DNA of 64,000 nt from Talinum fruticosum (GCA_021018815.1 JAITYX010000086.1:1798001-1862000); one strand, 5' to 3'; positions 31,931 to 43,418 are shown, counted from the stretch's first letter. Notes: generated by a model from the sequence alone, not told the origin. Made by a program: numbers and translations.

Positions 31931-32660
31931 GAGATGCGAGAAAAATAAAAGAGGTCAAAATCTAAAGACCGATCGACTAAAAAGATAGAGCGAACTTTGG
32001 TAGGACCCTTCCGGACTGATTGACGATAACTACCTAGACCGCCTAAAGAAAGTTTTAGTATAACTCGAAATACAAGTAATGGATCAACCTAAAGTGGAAA
32101 GGTAATTTGACTATGGCTAAAATGCACATAATGGACCAACTAGGAAATTTTAAGATATTTTATTTGCACCCATGCAAGGGTTAGTAGCACTCCTCTCCTA
32201 TCCCTAAAGGCTAACAAGAAGAAGATAAAATCTAAAACAATCACACTCATCCAAACATTCAAATGAAGACAAGGTGCAACAAAATAGTCAAAGATATATG
32301 GTCAAAAGAGGGTTAAGACTGGGTAGTATACATGGTGACTCATAGTCCAAGGATTTAGTCTTCCGTGGGGTGCACGGAAAGAAAAATGCTTTGAATCCTT
32401 GGTGCCTCTCGGTAAGCCAAGAGCGCGTGCTACAAGGGAAAATGTATCGCTTCCGTTGGCAATCAAGCCTAGTTGAGCTTGCTCGGGATGCGATTGGACC
32501 TCATACCAAAAATGTTTAACAAGGGGTAAAAACCTAATGGTCCACCAACAGAAATAAACTATGTTCGAATGTTGCTAGATGCAGGATGCCTAATGCACAT
32601 ACATTATTAAAACTCACTACTCAAATTTTTAAGCTTCACTCTCTTAATAAGTAATTTACC
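31931..32660 (-). other. Element B untranslated leader
   Basis: The stretch between PBS and tandem repeats shows no coding frame. The leader is long, as is usual in Tat/Ogre elements. Confidence 0.55.
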
Positions 32661-32679
32661 CCCAATGGAGTCGCCACTT
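32661..32679 (-). other. Element B primer binding site candidate
   Basis: On the minus strand, directly after the LTR end ...GGTTCCTACA, comes AAGTGGCGACTCCATTGGG. A TGGCGACTCC-type PBS next to the LTR is what I recall for Tat/Ogre elements, usually attributed to tRNA-Arg. The tRNA match was not tested. Confidence 0.6.
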
Positions 32680-34732
32680 TGTAGGAACCATGGCCTCGGG
32701 ACCACTCGCCCTGGGGCTAAGCTTCCTCATTGGATTGGCATTAGGGTTTTTTAAGTTAGAAAATGATTTTAAGATTTTTGAAGATGAATTTTAGAAAGTG
32801 GGGATGAACATCTTATTTAGATTTTCGAATTTTATTAAATCGAATTGAAATGAATTAGGTAAAGTTTAAATGGCAGTTTTTCAATTATTTTCTTTTATAA
32901 ACTATTTTCAAAAGTCTCAGGATATTATTTCTTAACTGAAAAAAATAAATAAAGTTAGGGTTTCAAATCTTCCATGAAACTTTAAGGCGAAATTGGTGTG
33001 AAAACACCGGTTTGGACTCAAGCCACGGCCACCGACCACTCGGTGTTAGCCAAAACCAAAACCTAGCGGTCAAGGGCGTCGACTAGAGGCCATGGTTGAG
33101 AAGTCGGCCTTGTCCTTTGGCCTAGCTGGCAGGGTCAGGAACCGTAATGATTTTTATCCTGAAGTTGGAAACAACGGAGAAGTAATATTAAAGAATTAAA
33201 GCAAAAACAATGAGTCGCGATCGGTTTTAGAAAAGAAAAACTAACAAAAAACAAAATAAAGTTTACCTTTCCAATCTTAGTATGGGGAAACTAAGACTGA
33301 AAAAGATTACAAATGACTCCATCGGTCTAAGAACCGAGAATCGGATACGGGGTGAGGGTACGAAATGTAGGGAAAAGTCCTTCCGTTAGACCCATCAAAC
33401 AACGACCATTACTAGTTTGAGTACCGAACTTACATAATGTATTAAACACAAGCAAACAACATGCTATAAGAATTAAAGCAACCAAAGCAAAATGAAAAGT
33501 GATAAAAAGAGAATAAAAGGAAAGCGTTAAAGAAAGTAAAAGCGAAAAGAAAAGAAAAGCTAGAAATTAAAAAGGTTACATCGGGCGCAGAGGAATTAAA
33601 AGCGATACAATTTCTTCTCTACAATACGAAAATCAATAAAGGCATAAAATATAAATAACCCATTTTAAAGGCTAGATTCGCGCCCTCAAGTTGTCCCACT
33701 CGCTAATCTGGATCACGAATCCGGATCCGGTGATGCGATGACGGTGATTCAAGAAGGCTTTTGTGTGTTTTGTGAGGGTAAGTTTGTAGAGAATAGGAAA
33801 GATCAGCTGAATGAATACCAAGATATCGGAATAACTAAATATTCATTCGCTCTTAGTGAGGATTCAACGGCATAGTGTTTACAAATAAGGATTTCGGGGT
33901 TACTTTTTAGCCGAGTAACGTTTAGTGGAAGGCTATTCTCATCTTAGTTCAGCAGCGTAATGCTAAGGAAATAAGTCGTTCACAGACTTAGTTCGATAGT
34001 GTGACGCTAAGGGATAAGTCGTTGAAATGAGAGCCCAAGCTCTCTATTTATAGGAACGAGTCTAGGTAAAAAATGACCTAGGGTTTGCATGCAGCCAGCC
34101 GTCCAAAGCTGAATAAAATTAGCAACATAAAACTAGGCTAAAATAAAGTGATAAGATCGGATAGAACCGGATAGAATCCCGATCGGGGCGCCAGCCACCC
34201 GATGATTCCGTAGGGTTTTGTGCCCTACTGTGCTGCAAAGGGAGTCTGCGGGACAAACGCGGTGTTTTAAGTGAAATAACCCAAGTTGGGGGCACCGGCC
34301 ACAACTTCATTTTGAGGGTAGATGTGGTTTGTGTCTCTAGCGGACCATTTTGGAGCAAAATGCAGCACTTTGATGCTTGTGATCATGAAATGCAGCGCCT
34401 AACATTGTCTTGAGGTCTTCGACTCCATGTCTGGTTGGACAAAAAATGAAACACGAAATTTAAGTCCGGAATTTCCCGTACGCGACCTGGACTTTCACTA
34501 ACTCTAGAGGTTTTGCCCGGGCTTGGAGTGTCCGAAAGAAAAGGGATTTTTAGACCAACCCAAGGCAAAAGACTATTTATTTGGTGTTGGGGGTTCTTTG
34601 TGGTTTAATGGCTTCCGTTGCACCAATCAAACACAAACCGTGATCCAAAGGACATGGGATCTCATCATTGAGCCAACAATATAAGTTACGGAAATAAAAG
34701 AGATAAGGAATGATATGGTTTAGGTGTCTACA
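32680..34732 (-). repeat. Element B 5' LTR (2053 bp)
   Basis: On the minus strand it starts TGTAGACACCTAAACC at 34732 and ends GGTTCCTACA at 32680 (TG...CA). A TATAAATA box lies at 34052-34045. The ends are supported by the PBS on the inside and resumption of element C gag on the outside. Partial copies are 16675-17487 (same orientation) and 11276-11835 plus 15058-16670 (opposite). Confidence 0.85.
34045..34052 (-). promoter_or_regulatory. TATA box of element B 5' LTR
   Basis: TATAAATA on the minus strand is followed by GAGAGCTTGGGCTCTC. It is conserved in position in the other LTR copies. Confidence 0.65.
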
Positions 34733-34737
34733 GCCAT

Positions 34738-35180
34738 TCACAGTACATCTAGTCTAGAAGATGTTCTCCCTTTGCTCCTATTTTTCCGCCTCAGCAAACC
34801 TAGTAAGGATCCTTCTAAGGATTAGAAGATATCCTTCATTAGCTCCTTCTTCTATTGGCTCATTACTCTCCTACGGACTGAATGCTGGTTATATCTCCTC
34901 TCCCATTTCCTACAAATAGTGATCTAGCAAGAACTTATGCTTCAACTCCTTTTTCATCCATCTCCAAGTTTTAATATTCTGTTTTCCCCTTTTAATTCTC
35001 TTATTTTACAAATTCTATCACCAAATTGAAGCATGGTGCCTCAACTTCAAGGCAACTAACTTTACTTTCTTAAAATCAAGAACTTCCTTATAATCAAAAA
35101 CTCTTTCAACAGTTTGAATCCAATCCAAAAATACCACATGATCTAGCTTACCTTCAAAATCGGGGATGTCAACTATTTAT
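34738..35180 (-). pseudogene. Element C gag, N-terminal part
   Basis: The minus strand from about 35175 reads VDIPDFEGKLDHVVFLDWIQ, then TVERVFDYKE, KKVKLVALKLRHHASIWW, KTWRWMKKELKHKFL. This is the gag core of plant chromoviruses. It is cut at 34738 by the LTR of element B. The rest, including the zinc knuckle, is missing from the window. Several stops show decay. Confidence 0.8.
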
Positions 35181-35551
35181 ATGAAAGTTACTTCTCTCTT
35201 ATCTCCTTTCATGCCTACTTTTGGGAATAAGGTTGATATCTTCCTCTCAGGATTCAGATCTTCCTTGAATCACATCTTCCTCTCGTGCTACCTTATCTCC
35301 ATGAACACATGGTTCTCTAGAATCTCTCAAGCTTTCAAACTTGGCTTTCAATCGCTTCCCTAACTCGTGAAGTCGGGTGCTTAGCTTGAGCATCCAAACC
35401 TTGCTTCTCTCTCAATTTCTAATCAAGATTCTATTCAATGCTAAGGCTTGAAGACATTGTGACAAAAGTTCTTTGTAATTGATTTTGTATTTTGGGGCTA
35501 AAAGGTTGTGTTTAGGATGGAAAAGAATATGAGGCCAAGTAAGGGCTCCAA
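35181..35551 (-). other. Element C leader between PBS and gag
   Basis: The short untranslated leader of element C contains no other feature. Plus-strand ORFs here are shadows. Confidence 0.6.
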
Positions 35552-35564
35552 AGCTTTGATACCA
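35552..35564 (-). other. Element C primer binding site (initiator Met tRNA)
   Basis: The minus strand reads TGGTATCAAAGC two bases inside the LTR end, one base off the TGGTATCAGAGC complement of tRNA-iMet. It fixes the inner edge of the 5' LTR. Confidence 0.85.
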
Positions 35565-35566
35565 AA

Positions 35567-36835
35567 TTATGTATCCAAGCCTTAACATGACAAACTCCTA
35601 CGGGGTAAACAGGTAATTACACAACAAATTGTAGAGGGAATCAATGATAAGAGGTCGTAAATTAAGGGGGCAAGCACAAAGGGCATAAAGATAGTCATGG
35701 CTAATTTAAAAGGGACTAATAGTACAACTTCGAAATCAAATAGGGGCAGCAAAGAAGATAGCCTAGGAGAGAATCCAACAGGGGACTTCTAAAACCTAGG
35801 AGATCATCGCTTGGTTGTCAAACCAAGTTACAACAACTAAGAAATTTGAATAACAAAAAGTTCGAGTCACTCAAACTATCCGAGTTGAGGATATAGTAAA
35901 TGCATCAACCACCAATAACAATAATGGTATAAATCACGAGTTGTCCATTACAATGAGGCAGGAAGGCTTTATATAAGGGCCTTTTCCAAGTGCAAAATAC
36001 ATTTCCTTATCAAGACTAATCTTAATTAATTAACACTAATTACGGTAATTAGCCGGATGACTAATAGAAAACAAAAACTACAAAAAGTGTCGGATCGAGT
36101 CCACTGTCTTTGACTAATAAGAACTCTTCTTTTGATCCTACCCTGATGTGGTTGTTGAAAAGATTGATGATGATTGGCACTACCACCAAAAGACATCCTT
36201 TTGGACCGTTCCAAAATTAGCCTCGCAACCTAAGAGCTAGCTTGCAGCGTGGCTAATTCCGAGGACTCGAAATGCAGGTGACTAAGAAAATCTTCACAGC
36301 TAAGTTCCTCTTCTTCTAAATGTTGATTACAACTTCCCTTTACTTTGCAAAGACACTTCCTTCACCTAACTAAACCGCCAATGACTAATGTAGAAGTTCT
36401 TGATTCTATGGCTAACCGGGTCAGCCGATTTTGGACAAACTTTCTCCAAACCTATAGGTAGTTATAAGGAAGGGTTTTACCTTTCTAGCAACTAATAAGC
36501 AACATACAAATTGTCTCAAATTATTATAGACTTTAAATATTCACAAACAAAAATTGAATGTTTCAAAATGACTAAAATGAAGGTGACTCAGAAACTAACT
36601 GTGCAAAATTCTGAGTGCTAATGCAATTGATGAAACTTGGATAATTGATTCCTCCTTTTCATTGCTTTAATCCTATTAGCTCTCGAACAAAACTCTTCTT
36701 CACATTCTTGATCAGCATGGCCAAACACTTGGTTGGTAACTCAGATTGACACCTTTGCTTGAGTTTGACGACTCAGACAAGTTATGATATGCAGAATCTA
36801 GACTGATAGTTTGAGACAATGGAATATTTTCATCT
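35567..36835 (-). repeat. Element C 5' LTR
   Basis: This is the direct copy of 7092-8316. On the minus strand it starts AGATGAAAATATTCC at 36835 (first base changed from T) and ends ATACATAA at 35567. A TATATAAAG box lies at 35976-35967. The PBS on the inside and ACAAA on the outside support both ends. Confidence 0.88.
35967..35976 (-). promoter_or_regulatory. TATA box of element C 5' LTR
   Basis: The minus strand reads TTATATAAAG. The corresponding site in the 3' LTR near 7440 is mutated (TACATAAAG). Confidence 0.6.
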
Positions 36836-36840
36836 ACAAA
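36836..36840. repeat. Element C target-site duplication, right copy (ACAAA)
   Basis: ACAAA directly abuts the outer end of the 5' LTR and pairs with 7087-7091. This confirms that the two LTRs 28 kb apart belong to one element. Confidence 0.8.
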
Positions 36841-37146
36841 GGGCAAAAATAATATTCTAATATTACTCCACAAATGGTTAACGAGTAAACCAACAAAGTA
36901 AAATATGAAAGCAATAAAACATAAATTTCCAAACCTTTGACCACTTTATACCATAGTTATGCCTTGGTGTACTAGTGTTAATTCTTCTCTAAAATGAAAG
37001 CATGAGGAATATGACGTGAGTTCTCCATCCGATAATAAGCATATCATTTTTGTTGAAGTAATTACTGTCCGCTATAGGTAGATATAAATAATTGTCCTTT
37101 TTGGGGATGGGGTGGGTGTGGGAAACGCTTGCTGAAGGAAGATCGG
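36841..37146. other. Flanking sequence right of element C
   Basis: This is the old insertion-site flank of element C. No gene or repeat is recognised. Confidence 0.4.
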
Positions 37147-37757
37147 CATCTATAGCCCTATTTGGCTGTTGGGTGTTAGCTGTTTGTAATAACTGTTAGA
37201 TATTAGATGTTTGTATTAATTTTTATATTAGTTTTTTATATTACCTGTTTCTAAAAAAAGTGTTTGATAAACTTAACTATTTACGATAAGACTGTTTGAT
37301 AAAATTACTTTTTACTCATGATTTTGATTAGTTGGATAATTATGATTTTTGTTTCTCCATGATGAATAAATACTTAAATGATCACTCGAATTTGATATTT
37401 ATTATTAGATGATATTAATTTGTTTATTTTTTTACCTAATTTTATTTTAATGAGAACTATACTATCTAAAAAAATGACCACTCAAATAAGTAATATTAAT
37501 ATCCAATATCATTATATATATATATATGGCAAACCTCTGATTTTTAAGCTCATAATATATATATATATATGAATTTTGTAACTATTGGAAAATAATTTTT
37601 AAGCTCATTATTTTAAATATATATAGATGCACAATCAAACTTTAAGTCAATTTATCAAAATAAACCAAAAATTATTGATCAAATTAGATACATATGATTA
37701 TGTATAGTAACAAAAATAGATAAATAATTTTGTGACCATTGAAAAGTAATTTTTAAG

Positions 37758-37823
<66 letters not shown>

Positions 37824-38012
37824 GTAAAACATGAAGAGGATGGCAATTGATGTAATTATTATCAAATTATGGTCAATAAAAGTCATTTAACATAAAAGTT
37901 GAAAAAGTCAATCCCAAAAAGCTTATCAAAGCTAGTCAAACAGCTAAAATACCCCAAAAGATCATTTTGGATGAAAAAGTCATTCGAAAAACCATCTCCC
38001 AATCAAGCCCTA
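37147..38012. mobile_element. MITE-like AT-rich element with microsatellites (weak)
   Basis: The left side begins GCCCTATTTGGCTGTTGGG. The inverse of the right side begins GGGCTTGATTGGGAGATGG. Both sides go on into TTAGCTGTTTG-type wording, common in plant MITEs. Flanks show TATA on both sides. Terminal match is poor, so this is a suggestion only. The inside is AT-rich with (AT)n and (ATT)n arrays and no coding sequence. Confidence 0.3.
37761..37820. repeat. (ATT)n microsatellite
   Basis: About 19 uninterrupted ATT units. A nearby minus-strand ORF is only a poly-Asn translation of it. Confidence 0.95.
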
Positions 38013-39400
38013 TATATTTCGTCTCATTTTGTTCAATTAAATGGATAAAATATTCGCAAGAGGTATAGTATACAAGACCAGTTAATAGACAAAAATATGG
38101 CTAATAAAAATACACCACAAAGTCACAACAAAACAATCGATGAGTGACTACAGTCATCTTTCACATTGTTTCAAATTACTCCTTGACTTTTATTTTCTTG
38201 TTCAAACTTCTTGTAATCTTCCTTAAATAGGAGTATCATTATTTAGGAGTCAAATACTTAACAATTTGTCAATCTTCATACTTTCTCAACTAATCACTAT
38301 AGCGGTAATGAATTCGACCTCATATATTTCTTTTTGGTTATAAGAAATTGAGAGATTATTGACCTTTAAGGAGATCGATGTTCGTATCTTACTCGCATGC
38401 ATGTGTCATGAGTGATGGCCATTTAATTTGGTTATGTTGCTGATGATTTATATCACCCGTACATATGTAAGTGTAATGAGGATAGTTCATAGTTCAACGT
38501 GACGCGTTTTTAAGTCTAGCTCACCCTAACCCAAATACCTTTAGGACGGCAAAATCCGCTTTTCGCCAAAGGTTCATGTCCATCTTCTATCGAAAGGAAA
38601 TGACGGCCACACCATTATGCTGCTCTATAATAAAAGGAAAAAATAAACGAATCACATACTAACAGGTAATAGATTTAGCCCCTCTCTCCCACGCTTGTGT
38701 CATTCCTCAGCTGAACTTGACCATTAGAGGGGCATTTCCCAGCTGCTTGGGGCTATAGTTTCTTTCATGTGGGCCAGCAGGGGAAGCCAATGCGACTCTG
38801 TCGAAGTCGAATTACTCATCATATTTATTTATATTTGTCATATTTAGTTATATTTTGATCATTAGATCTAGTAATTGGATTACTCGAATGGTTTCGGATT
38901 AAGCTAGTTCACGTCAACTATTCAGATCATTAAGATTCGATCGAATTTTGGTTTCAGGTTAGATTGACTCTAACTCAGTTAATGTTTGGTCTAATAAACT
39001 TGTCTTGTAAATAAGTAACACTTTGGTTGAAAATATTTAGTTCGGGTTCGAATCATTTCAATTTAACCTTTTAAAGGATCAGATCGGATAAAATTCTGTT
39101 CAAATTTCGGGTTATCAATTCGAATTAATAATTAAGGTCAGGTCACTTTTACGAAATATGGGAATTATTTGAAAGTTCTAGCCAAAAATCAGCTATATGT
39201 ATAAGCTTGAACCGGTGACGGATAGAAAACTATGGAATTCAAGCTTAACTTGGACTGGTAAAATGTTTGGGGTTTAGATACCTGAGATCTCAGCTTTTCC
39301 GTTTTATACACACATTTGAAATGTTATATTAGTTTATCATGTAATGTGCTTTCTTGGACTATGTTAAAAGGAGATGTACATAAGTTTGGCGGTACGTTAG
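38013..39400. other. AT-rich intergenic sequence
   Basis: No supported coding frame, terminal repeats or RNA gene. A short stretch near 39030-39140 is rich in GGTTCGGGTT-like words resembling subterminal parts of plant MITEs, but no boundaries can be set. Confidence 0.4.
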
Positions 39401-39709
39401 AGTAAACATCCATTTAAACAATGATTTTTTAGGTAGGGTGTGGTTGGAGGATGAGTTAGATATATTATGATATATAGTAGCATGTGAACAAAATATGTGC
39501 ATGTTCTCATTACGATAGTTAAACTAGATACACGTTTTTTTCCCTGTTTTTAGAGGATGCATCAGGAAACGAGTGAAAGATGTAGGAGTATTTAATGTGT
39601 GAGATTTAGTGGTATAATGGCTTACTTAAATATGAATATCTTGCCTCATATATATAGTAACAAGATACAAACAAAATTACATATTTACCTCTATATATTA
39701 TCTATTACA
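39400..39709 (-). repeat. Element D 3' LTR, outer end unresolved
   Basis: On the minus strand LTR-like sequence starts TGTAATAGATAATATATAG at 39709, directly after the purine tract AATTGAGAGGG (39720-39710). No second copy is in the window, so the length is a guess. Confidence 0.5.
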
Positions 39710-39720
39710 CCCTCTCAATT
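39710..39720 (-). other. Element D polypurine tract
   Basis: The minus strand reads AATTGAGAGGG, immediately followed by TG of the LTR and preceded by the end of RNase H. Confidence 0.6.
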
Positions 39721-40290
39721 TGATCGGGAGGTCGTATCGACAGATTGTTTCTATGTAATACACAAGGTTGAGAAGGAAGACCTTTCGTAAAAATATCGGT
39801 GGCCTATAAGGATGTAGGGATATAACGAACTACGAGATTGACATCAACAACCCCTCTTGAACAAATTGATAATCCACAATGATGTGCTTACTACGATCAT
39901 GTTGTATAGGATTGACAGCCATGTATGTAGCGCTAATGTTATCACAATACAAACGAACATGTTGAGTACCAAGATCCCAAGATCATGAAGAAGCTTGCGA
40001 ACCCGGATAGCTTTAGCAACCGTGTAACCAACAACACAATACTCCACTTCGAAGGCATGACTTGATGATGATAGGTCGCTTTTTGGATTGCCAGGCAATG
40101 AGATTAGGCCCAAGAAAAACAACATAGCCGAGTGGTGGAATGATAAGAATCCTTACAACCAGCCCATCGGAATAAGCCGGAACCAAGCAAGGAAATTTGG
40201 CAAGTCCGAACCATAAACCAAGCGTCATAATACCCTAGAAATAGCGAAAAATACGCTTGGCAGCATGGAGGTGAGTAGTGCGAGGAGCAT
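39721..40290 (-). pseudogene. Element D RNase H
   Basis: The minus strand shows LIAWQSKKRPII (about 40110), SSSSHAFEVEYCVVG (about 40070), IRVRKLLHDLGI (about 40010), a decayed ALH...HT segment, and the family's C-terminal DIFTKGLPSQ near 39785. This is the copia RNase H order. Frames shift between blocks. Confidence 0.8.
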
Positions 40291-40479
40291 GCATAAACCG
40301 AAAAACTACATGCACTACATATGCAATTTCAGTGTCGAGGCATAGTTAAGTACTCGTAAAGCTCCAACCATACTCGACATCGAGTGAAATCTGCAAGTCA
40401 TTTACCATCTCAAAGCGATAAAGTGGTTCGAGCAAGTAGAAGGTGTTTTAACGAGTTTTACAATTTGTAGCTGAAATTT

Positions 40480-41200
40480 GTGTAAAAGATCAAGAACATA
40501 CTTCTACTGAAACCAAAAAATTCCCGAGGAGAGCGAAACACTTGTATACCCAAGAAGTAATAATGATCACCAAGATCTTTCATTGTAAATTACTAAGAAA
40601 GGAGGCTAATAAATTTATAAAACAGAGCTTCGTAGTTTCCTGTCGAATTATGTCATCAACATATAGTGGCGTAATAAGAATGTGTGAATCGGAGCGACAA
40701 ATAAACACGTAAGGATTAGCATGACTACACACAAAATCGTGAGACATAAAATAGCTATCGAAGCGATGAAACCAAGCCTTTGGGGCTTGTTTCAAACCAT
40801 ATATGGCATTTTTCAATTTACATACATGCCTCGAAAAATTGTGTAAACAAACTCGGGAGGTTGTTTCATGTAAACTTCCTCGGCTAGAGTGTCATGAAGA
40901 AATGCATTCTTGACATCTAACCGTCGGATAGGCCAATTGTAAGAAAAAATGAAATTGTCACCGATTTTACAACAGAGCTGAATGTTTCATGGTAGTCAAT
41001 ACCTGCCTATTGATGAAAGCCTTACACCTCTAATCGAGCCTTTTATCTCTCAAACTACCATCGGATCGGTGCTTGATCTTATAAACCCACTTACTACCAA
41101 CCAGATTCTCGTTCGAGTATAGAAGTACCAAATCCCATGTGTCATTGGCAGAGAAGAGCATTATAGTCCTCGGTCATTGCATCAACCCAATTAGAATGTT
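40480..41200 (-). pseudogene. Element D reverse transcriptase
   Basis: An open stretch 40816-40580 includes NAIYGLKQAPKAWFHRFDSY and LYVDDII, the catalytic box of copia RT. Upstream (to about 41200) lie decayed parts such as the [15 protein letters not shown] segment near 40925-40890. Broken by frameshifts. Confidence 0.85.
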
Positions 41201-41598
41201 TAGAGGCGTTACCAAAGGAACTAGGTTTAATTTCAGCAATAGATGTAGAGAGGTACAAAATATTTTTTGTGTTTAACAATACATGACTTAGATCTAGTCC
41301 GCATGGGATGGCAATTAAATGTACCTAAAGGGATTGACACAATCGAAGAAACATGAGGTTCAACAACAGGCAAATCTAGGGAAGACACTAGAATAGTAGC
41401 TAAGGGAGAAAGAGATGGCAAATCATCTCAAGATGAAGATGGCAGCAGTGGGGATGGACCATAAGTCGGTGGCCTAGTAGGTGGGGGTGAGGGAAACGAT
41501 GGAAGACTCAATCCAAGATATGGGCTACGTGTGTCATGGGAAGGGCTATCGAGTGGAGGTGGACTAGGTACCGAAAGAGGAGAGACCGACTCGAAGTA
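41201..41598 (-). pseudogene. Element D linker between integrase and RT
   Basis: Proline/serine-rich reading on the minus strand (41598-41428), then IPLGTFNCHPMRTRSK near 41310, the conserved HPMxTRSK motif that precedes copia RT. The hAT element inserted just upstream of this in element D's reading direction. Confidence 0.7.
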
Positions 41599-41606
41599 GT
41601 AGGCAT
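41599..41606. repeat. hAT target-site duplication, left copy (GTAGGCAT)
   Basis: Identical to 42497-42504 and adjacent to the element terminus TAGGAG. Confidence 0.85.
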
Positions 41607-42496
41607 TAGGAGTATGCCGAAAAACCAAAACCGAAAAACTAATGCGAAAAACCAAAAACCGAAAAACTAATCCAAAAAATCGAGTAATCAAATAAATTTT
41701 GTAAAAATATCAGTTCGGTTAACCGAACAGATTTTTTTTCAGTTCATGGATTGGTTACGGATGAGAACCTGAAAAATTTGGTTAAGTGGCAATTAACAAA
41801 ACCGATTCTTTTTAAAAAAATTCATACATATATAAGTTCAAAACCCTAAATTTGTGTTTGCTCGCCTCGGCCCCCTTCCCCTTTTTCACGTTTGGTTGCT
41901 GATGCTTGACTTCCTCCCTCCCTCTCTCTCTCTCGTCTCAACCGCAATTGGAACAAGAATTTAATGAAATGTGCCATTGTTATTGCTCTTGCTTTCTATT
42001 AATTTCAATATGGGTGTTGTTTTGCTATATGCCCTCTCTTCTCGCCTCTTCGAAAATTTCAGATTCGGTTTGAAATTTTATTTGACTCAGTATATGGCCT
42101 CTCTCTCTCCCCCTCTCCCCCTCCTTCCTCGAGGTCGCCCACCTTTCGTCCGCTACTTTGTTGCTGCTGCCGGCGACGCTACCGGTCGTATTGTCGCTGG
42201 CAACGGTCCTCTTCTTCAAATATGTCTCATACTCTCCCAATCTCCGACTGGTTTCGAGGTTGCCCACCTCTCGCATCTGTCCCGCTCCCGCATACTCTCT
42301 TAATCTCTCAACGGTTAACCGTAAAACCGAATTGAAAAATCGGTTAACCGGACCTTTTGGTTCGGCTACGGATCAATATTTGGTCTGTCGACAAACTCGG
42401 TTAACTCGAAAAATCGAATCGGTTATGGATCGGACATTTAACTATCCAAAATTCAGTTAATCAAAAATGCGGTTAACCAATTTTGCACAGACTCTA
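41607..42496. mobile_element. hAT-type non-autonomous element, 890 bp
   Basis: It is flanked by a perfect 8-bp duplication GTAGGCAT (41599-41606 and 42497-42504), diagnostic for hAT. The termini are imperfect inverted repeats, TAGGAGTATGCCGAAAA and TAGAGTCTGTGCAAAA. Subterminal arms are full of GGTTAACCG and ACCGAAAAACC words. The middle (about 41820-42300) is CT-rich and looks like a TATA box, leader and first exon of some gene, but I cannot name it. No hAT transposase is present. Confidence 0.85.
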
Positions 42497-42504
42497 GTAG
42501 GCAT
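42497..42504. repeat. hAT target-site duplication, right copy (GTAGGCAT)
   Basis: Identical to 41599-41606 and adjacent to the terminus CTCTA. Confidence 0.85.
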
Positions 42505-43418
42505 GGGCGACACAAGCATAGGGAACCCGTAGACGTGAGTCGCAAGATGATCTCGAGATTAAAGACATAGGGTCGAGTCATGTGGGGAGCTTTGTTAATC
42601 GGTTCTAGAAACGGGTAGTAACTTTTATGGAATCATACATTACGACTACTAAAGACACGTCCCGACACTCGGATCCAAACAACTATACCCTTTATAGTTT
42701 GCAGCAGAAACCAAGAAACACAAAAGAAACCGAAATGAGGTTGTAATTTATTTGCACAAGATGCCACAAAATTAGGAAAATAAGCAAACCTAAAAGGTTT
42801 AAGAAGAGAAAAATCGGGGATCTTTGAAATAAGCCCTCAAAAGGTGTTTGATTTCGCAAAACAGTGTTGGAAGTGTATTAATGGTATAGACAAGCAAGCA
42901 TAGGCAGCATCTAACCAAAAATAGTCAGGCATAGAGTCATCAATCGAAAGGTACGAGACCATTTTAAAATTGTAACGACGCTTCCTTTCTCGCCACACGA
43001 TTTTGTTGTTGTGTATCCGGACAATATTTTTGGAAGTAAATACCTTTTCCATGAAACAACTCAAGCATAGGAGAGTTATCAAATTCGTTGCCCCCATCGG
43101 ATTGAAAAATTTTAATCTTGCAATTAAATAAGTTTTCAACTAATACTTGAAATTTAGTAAAAACTCACGTACTTCATTTTCTAGTTTCAGGGATAAAGCC
43201 AAGTAAAGCGAGACTAATTATCAATAAAACAAACATAATATTTGTAACCATTATGAGATATAACCGACGATCGTCAAACATTAGAATGAATCAACTCTAA
43301 AAGAGAAGTCGTTTTATGCTTTGCAGAAATAAAAGGAAGTCTATGAGATTTTGCTAAACAAGAAGTCGTACAAGTGTCTACGAAAAATGAATTAAACTTA
43401 ACAAAATTATTTTTCTTC
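42505..43418 (-). pseudogene. Element D integrase
   Basis: The minus strand gives a pre-integrase remnant at about 43380-43320 (CLAKSH-type), a segment with FIDN*SRFTW near 43240 that holds the first Asp region, KFFNPMGATNL in place of the usual QSDGGNEF near 43100, and after a frameshift DTQQQNRVA-like wording near 43010 with the Glu region. It then reads MPDYFWLDAAYACLSIPLIH (about 42930-42870). Several catalytic positions are altered and the frame is broken. Confidence 0.75.

Larger units (their letters stand above)
16675..34732 (-). mobile_element. Element B: Tat/Ogre-type Ty3/gypsy retrotransposon with an antisense PMD gene
   Basis: On the minus strand, from right to left: 5' LTR (34732-32680), PBS-like site, repeat-bearing leader, gag, protease with a D-N-G-S motif, RT, RNase H, integrase, a long 3' region, PPT-like tract and the first 0.8 kb of the 3' LTR. 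Its size (about 18 kb including a 1.5-kb copia LTR), the gag and integrase wording, and a plus-strand gene between pol and the 3' LTR fit the Tat/Ogre branch. It inserted into the gag of element C: C gag resumes at 34738 after a candidate 5-bp duplication GCCAT (34733-34737), whose partner is lost. Confidence 0.85.
7092..36835 (-). mobile_element. Element C: Ty3/gypsy retrotransposon (CRM-like?), split by nested Tat/Ogre elements
   Basis: Both LTRs, PBS, partial gag, partial protease, RT, RNase H, integrase and PPT are present on the minus strand, but gag (34738 to about 35180) and the rest of pol (8275-11275) are separated by a 23.5-kb insertion. The outer flanks carry the same 5-bp duplication ACAAA (7087-7091 and 36836-36840), so 7092-36835 is one insertion event in which the rest is nested. 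Without the nested block about 6.3 kb remain. The stretch from late gag to early protease is missing. The pol frame runs through the PPT into the 3' LTR, a layout known from CRM-type chromoviruses. The lineage call is tentative. Confidence 0.85.
39400..43418 (-). mobile_element. Element D: Ty1/copia retrotransposon remnant
   Basis: On the minus strand the order is integrase (43418 to about 42510), a linker interrupted by a hAT element, RT (41200-40480), RNase H (40290-39720), PPT and the start of a 3' LTR at 39709. Integrase before RT identifies copia. The right side ends within the pre-integrase region at about 43418, where LTR-like sequence of another family begins, so gag, protease and the 5' LTR are missing. 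The outer end of the 3' LTR was not resolved. Confidence 0.8.

Noticed and set aside
37698..37886. Minus-strand ORF with a long asparagine run
   Set aside because: It is only the translation of an (ATT)n microsatellite.
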